Positions 6,380 through 8,112 of a stretch of 8,112 nt of DNA are shown one piece after another. Each line of letters opens with the position of its first letter. Positions within the stretch are counted from its first letter, which is position 1. Under the pieces are notes generated by a model, which had not been told where the DNA came from, searched no databases, and worked only from the letters and a program-made list of their open reading frames with translations. A program made the translations under genes and the position numbers. The stretch spans positions 1 through 8,112 of the forward strand of contig CANHVD010000235.1 in NCBI GenBank assembly GCA_947463775.1, written 5' to 3'. This stretch comes from Planctomycetaceae bacterium. GTDB taxonomy: Bacteria; Planctomycetota; Planctomycetia; Planctomycetales; Planctomycetaceae.

Positions 6380-8062
6380 GTGGCTGCGACGCGAAAACGA
6401 ATGTTGGTGATGGGCCGAACTGGCTCCGCTGTCCCCGGGATCAAAGAACTGACTGGTGAGTTGGTGGACGTCGTCTCCGCCAATGATGTCCCGCTGCCGG
6501 ATTCTTCGGCCGACTACATGGTCGTTGATAGCTCCGAACCAGGCCTGATGTCTGACATGCAGGTCTGCGGCATGGGCCTCTTCAGCGCATTGCCGGATGG
6601 CGTGGTGTTGCTGGATGAATCGCAGAATATCCTTTGGCATAACTCTACGTTTCGTAATCTTCTGAAGACCGATGCATTGCTGGTCGGGCAAATGCTGCAG
6701 GATGTCATCAAGCCGGCCGACGGAACTGATCTTCGACGAGTCATGGTGCCGTCGAATCCAGGCGAGGCCGCGTCACTTAATGTGCGGCGAGAAGATCGCA
6801 GCAGTCTTGGTCTGCGTCTGGCACGCACGACGATTTCTCTGGGTGGCAATCAGCACAACGCGATGATCCTGACAGTGCGCGACGTCAGCAAGCAGATGCT
6901 GGAGAAGCAAAAGCAGGACGCGATTTATCGAGCTGGCCTGGAGATGGGAAATCTCGCTCCTGACGAAGTCACCGCGATGACTCACGAAGAACGAGTTTCG
7001 CTGTTGAAAGAACAGATCCTGCAGTTGACTCAGGAAGTACTTGGCTACGACACGTTTGAGATTCGCCTGCTGAATACTGAGTCGCAGGAACTGATGCCGC
7101 TGCTGGAATTCGGAATGGATCCTGAAGCGGCGTCGCGGCGACTTTTCGCGGCGGAAACTGGCAATGGCGTCACGGGGTTTGTAGCGTTCAGCAATCGCAG
7201 CTACCTTTGTGCCGACACCAAGAATGATCGACTTTATCTTTGCGGCGCGGCGGATGCTCGCAGTTCTCTGACGGTGCCGCTGACAATTCGCGATTCAGTT
7301 CTTGGCACGTTCAATGTCGAGAGTCCGGGGACTCTGTCGTTCAATCAAAAGGACCTGGACTTTCTCACGCTGTTTGGTCGTGTTGTGGCGAGTTCGCTCA
7401 ATCAGCTTCAGCTCTTAGCGGCGGAGAAAGTTACCGCAGCCACCGAGAATTCTGATCGCCTGCGTCGAGAAGTCGCAGAACCCTCAGACGAGATTCTGCA
7501 CGCCTCGACCTGGATTCTGGATCGGTATATTGGTCACGATCCTGATGTCTGTGAACGGCTTCATCTGATCGCGGATCGCATTCGCAAGATCAGTTCCAGC
7601 GTCGGTACAGTGGCTCCGGCGAGCGATGGCGGCGGGATGATGGGGTCTTCGGCTCCAATTCGTCCGCCTCGAAAAGCACTGCAGGGCAAACGAGTTCTCG
7701 TGGTGGATCAGGATGCGACGGCTCGTGAGGAAGCTCATGACCTGCTGGGACAAATGGGCTGCGAAGTGGAAGCTGTTCAGAATGCGACGGCCGCTTGTGC
7801 AATGTTGAGGAATCATCATTACGACGTGGTACTGACAGATATTCGCCTGTCTGACGCCAACGGCTATGAGTGTTTCCGGAGGCTGCGTGAGATCAACGGG
7901 CTCGTTCCAATCATCATGATGACGGCCTTCGGGTATGATGCATCGCATTCGATCGTAAAGGCTCGTCAGGAAGGCCTGAAAGCCGTGCTCTACAAACCGT
8001 TCCGACGTGCTCAAATGCTGGATGAAGTCGAAAAAGCGGTGACCACACCGCCGCCAAGTTAG
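6380..8062 (+). CDS. PAS-GAF-receiver signalling protein lacking a kinase ATPase domain
   Basis: The 560-residue product has no signal peptide or membrane segment and is probably a cytoplasmic signal-transduction protein. In order, I infer: a short receiver-like N-terminal piece (about 7-55); a PAS domain (about 64-172, starting GLFSALPDGVVLLDESQNILWHN); a linker helix (170-190); a GAF domain (about 203-348, with GNGVTGFVA, LTVPLTIRDSVLGTFNVESP and the closing helix FLTLFGRVVASSLNQL); a helical segment (356-408) resembling a decayed histidine-kinase dimerisation domain; a low-complexity linker (411-434); and a C-terminal receiver (437-554). The receiver has the phospho-acceptor Asp487 in VVLTDIRL, Thr515 and Lys539 in YKPF. 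No N/G1/G2 boxes of a HATPase domain are present, so it cannot be a complete kinase. The GTG start is favoured by GAGGG at 6366-6370; ATG at 6401 is an alternative. The phosphodonor, output and ligands are unknown. No partner kinase is next to it in this window. Confidence 0.85.
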   Translation: MAATRKRMLVMGRTGSAVPGIKELTGELVDVVSANDVPLPDSSADYMVVDSSEPGLMSDMQVCGMGLFSALPDGVVLLDESQNILWHNSTFRNLLKTDALLVGQMLQDVIKPADGTDLRRVMVPSNPGEAASLNVRREDRSSLGLRLARTTISLGGNQHNAMILTVRDVSKQMLEKQKQDAIYRAGLEMGNLAPDEVTAMTHEERVSLLKEQILQLTQEVLGYDTFEIRLLNTESQELMPLLEFGMDPEAASRRLFAAETGNGVTGFVAFSNRSYLCADTKNDRLYLCGAADARSSLTVPLTIRDSVLGTFNVESPGTLSFNQKDLDFLTLFGRVVASSLNQLQLLAAEKVTAATENSDRLRREVAEPSDEILHASTWILDRYIGHDPDVCERLHLIADRIRKISSSVGTVAPASDGGGMMGSSAPIRPPRKALQGKRVLVVDQDATAREEAHDLLGQMGCEVEAVQNATAACAMLRNHHYDVVLTDIRLSDANGYECFRRLREINGLVPIIMMTAFGYDASHSIVKARQEGLKAVLYKPFRRAQMLDEVEKAVTTPPPS

Positions 8063-8112
8063 TGGTCGGCCGGAGAGCCTCGTGAGCGGCATGGCGCTAG
8101 CCACCGGTGACT
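8063..8112. repeat. G+C-rich inverted-repeat-rich tail, possible start of a dispersed intergenic repeat
   Basis: The last 50 bases contain short palindromes: CGGCCG (8067-8072) and CACCGGTG (8102-8109), the latter just after the GTGAGCGGCATGGCGCTAGC block. This block resembles intergenic repeats I associate with planctomycete genomes, but that is from memory and not checkable here. The element is cut by the window edge. It might instead be an ordinary 3' untranslated region of the signalling gene; no T-run terminator is visible. Confidence 0.35.

Overview
The window is a housekeeping-type stretch of a bacterial chromosome, most likely from a planctomycete (Planctomycetota). That assignment is inferred from several points: widely spaced co-directional genes with weak or no Shine-Dalgarno sequences; a glutaminyl-tRNA synthetase of the direct-charging type; a PAS-GAF-receiver protein of a style common in that phylum; and intergenic palindromic repeats. 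No 16S or other decisive marker is present. All five genes lie on the plus strand, and no transposase, phage gene, CRISPR array, tRNA or rRNA was seen.

Layout: (1) 1-408, the 3' end of a beta-propeller (PD40/TolB-like) protein whose start is outside the window. (2) 409-732, a non-coding stretch with a good extended -10 promoter (527-556). (3) 733-2220, rhamnulokinase (rhaB). (4) 2221-2402, a short gap holding a near-perfect 26-bp-arm palindrome (2305-2357). (5) 2403-3344, ftsY, the signal recognition particle receptor GTPase. (6) 3345-4474, more than 1.1 kb without a gene, most of it a tandem array of seven full units and one decayed unit of about 111-122 bp (3371-4234). Each unit junction can fold into a long hairpin. 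(7) 4475-6163, glnS, followed by a clear intrinsic terminator (6193-6235). (8) 6380-8062, a PAS-GAF-receiver signalling protein without a kinase ATPase domain. (9) 8063-8112, a G+C-rich inverted-repeat-rich tail that may begin another dispersed repeat.

The genes do not form an obvious pathway. rhaB is sugar catabolism, ftsY is membrane protein targeting, glnS is translation, and the last gene is signal transduction. The gaps between them (182, 1130 and 216 bases) and the terminator after glnS suggest mostly separate transcription units. The most unusual content is intergenic: the hairpin-forming tandem array between ftsY and glnS and the palindrome before ftsY. Among the proteins, the signalling protein is the least ordinary, because it appears to keep a degenerate histidine-kinase dimerisation segment but no kinase. 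I see no convincing evidence of a wholly new multi-gene system here.
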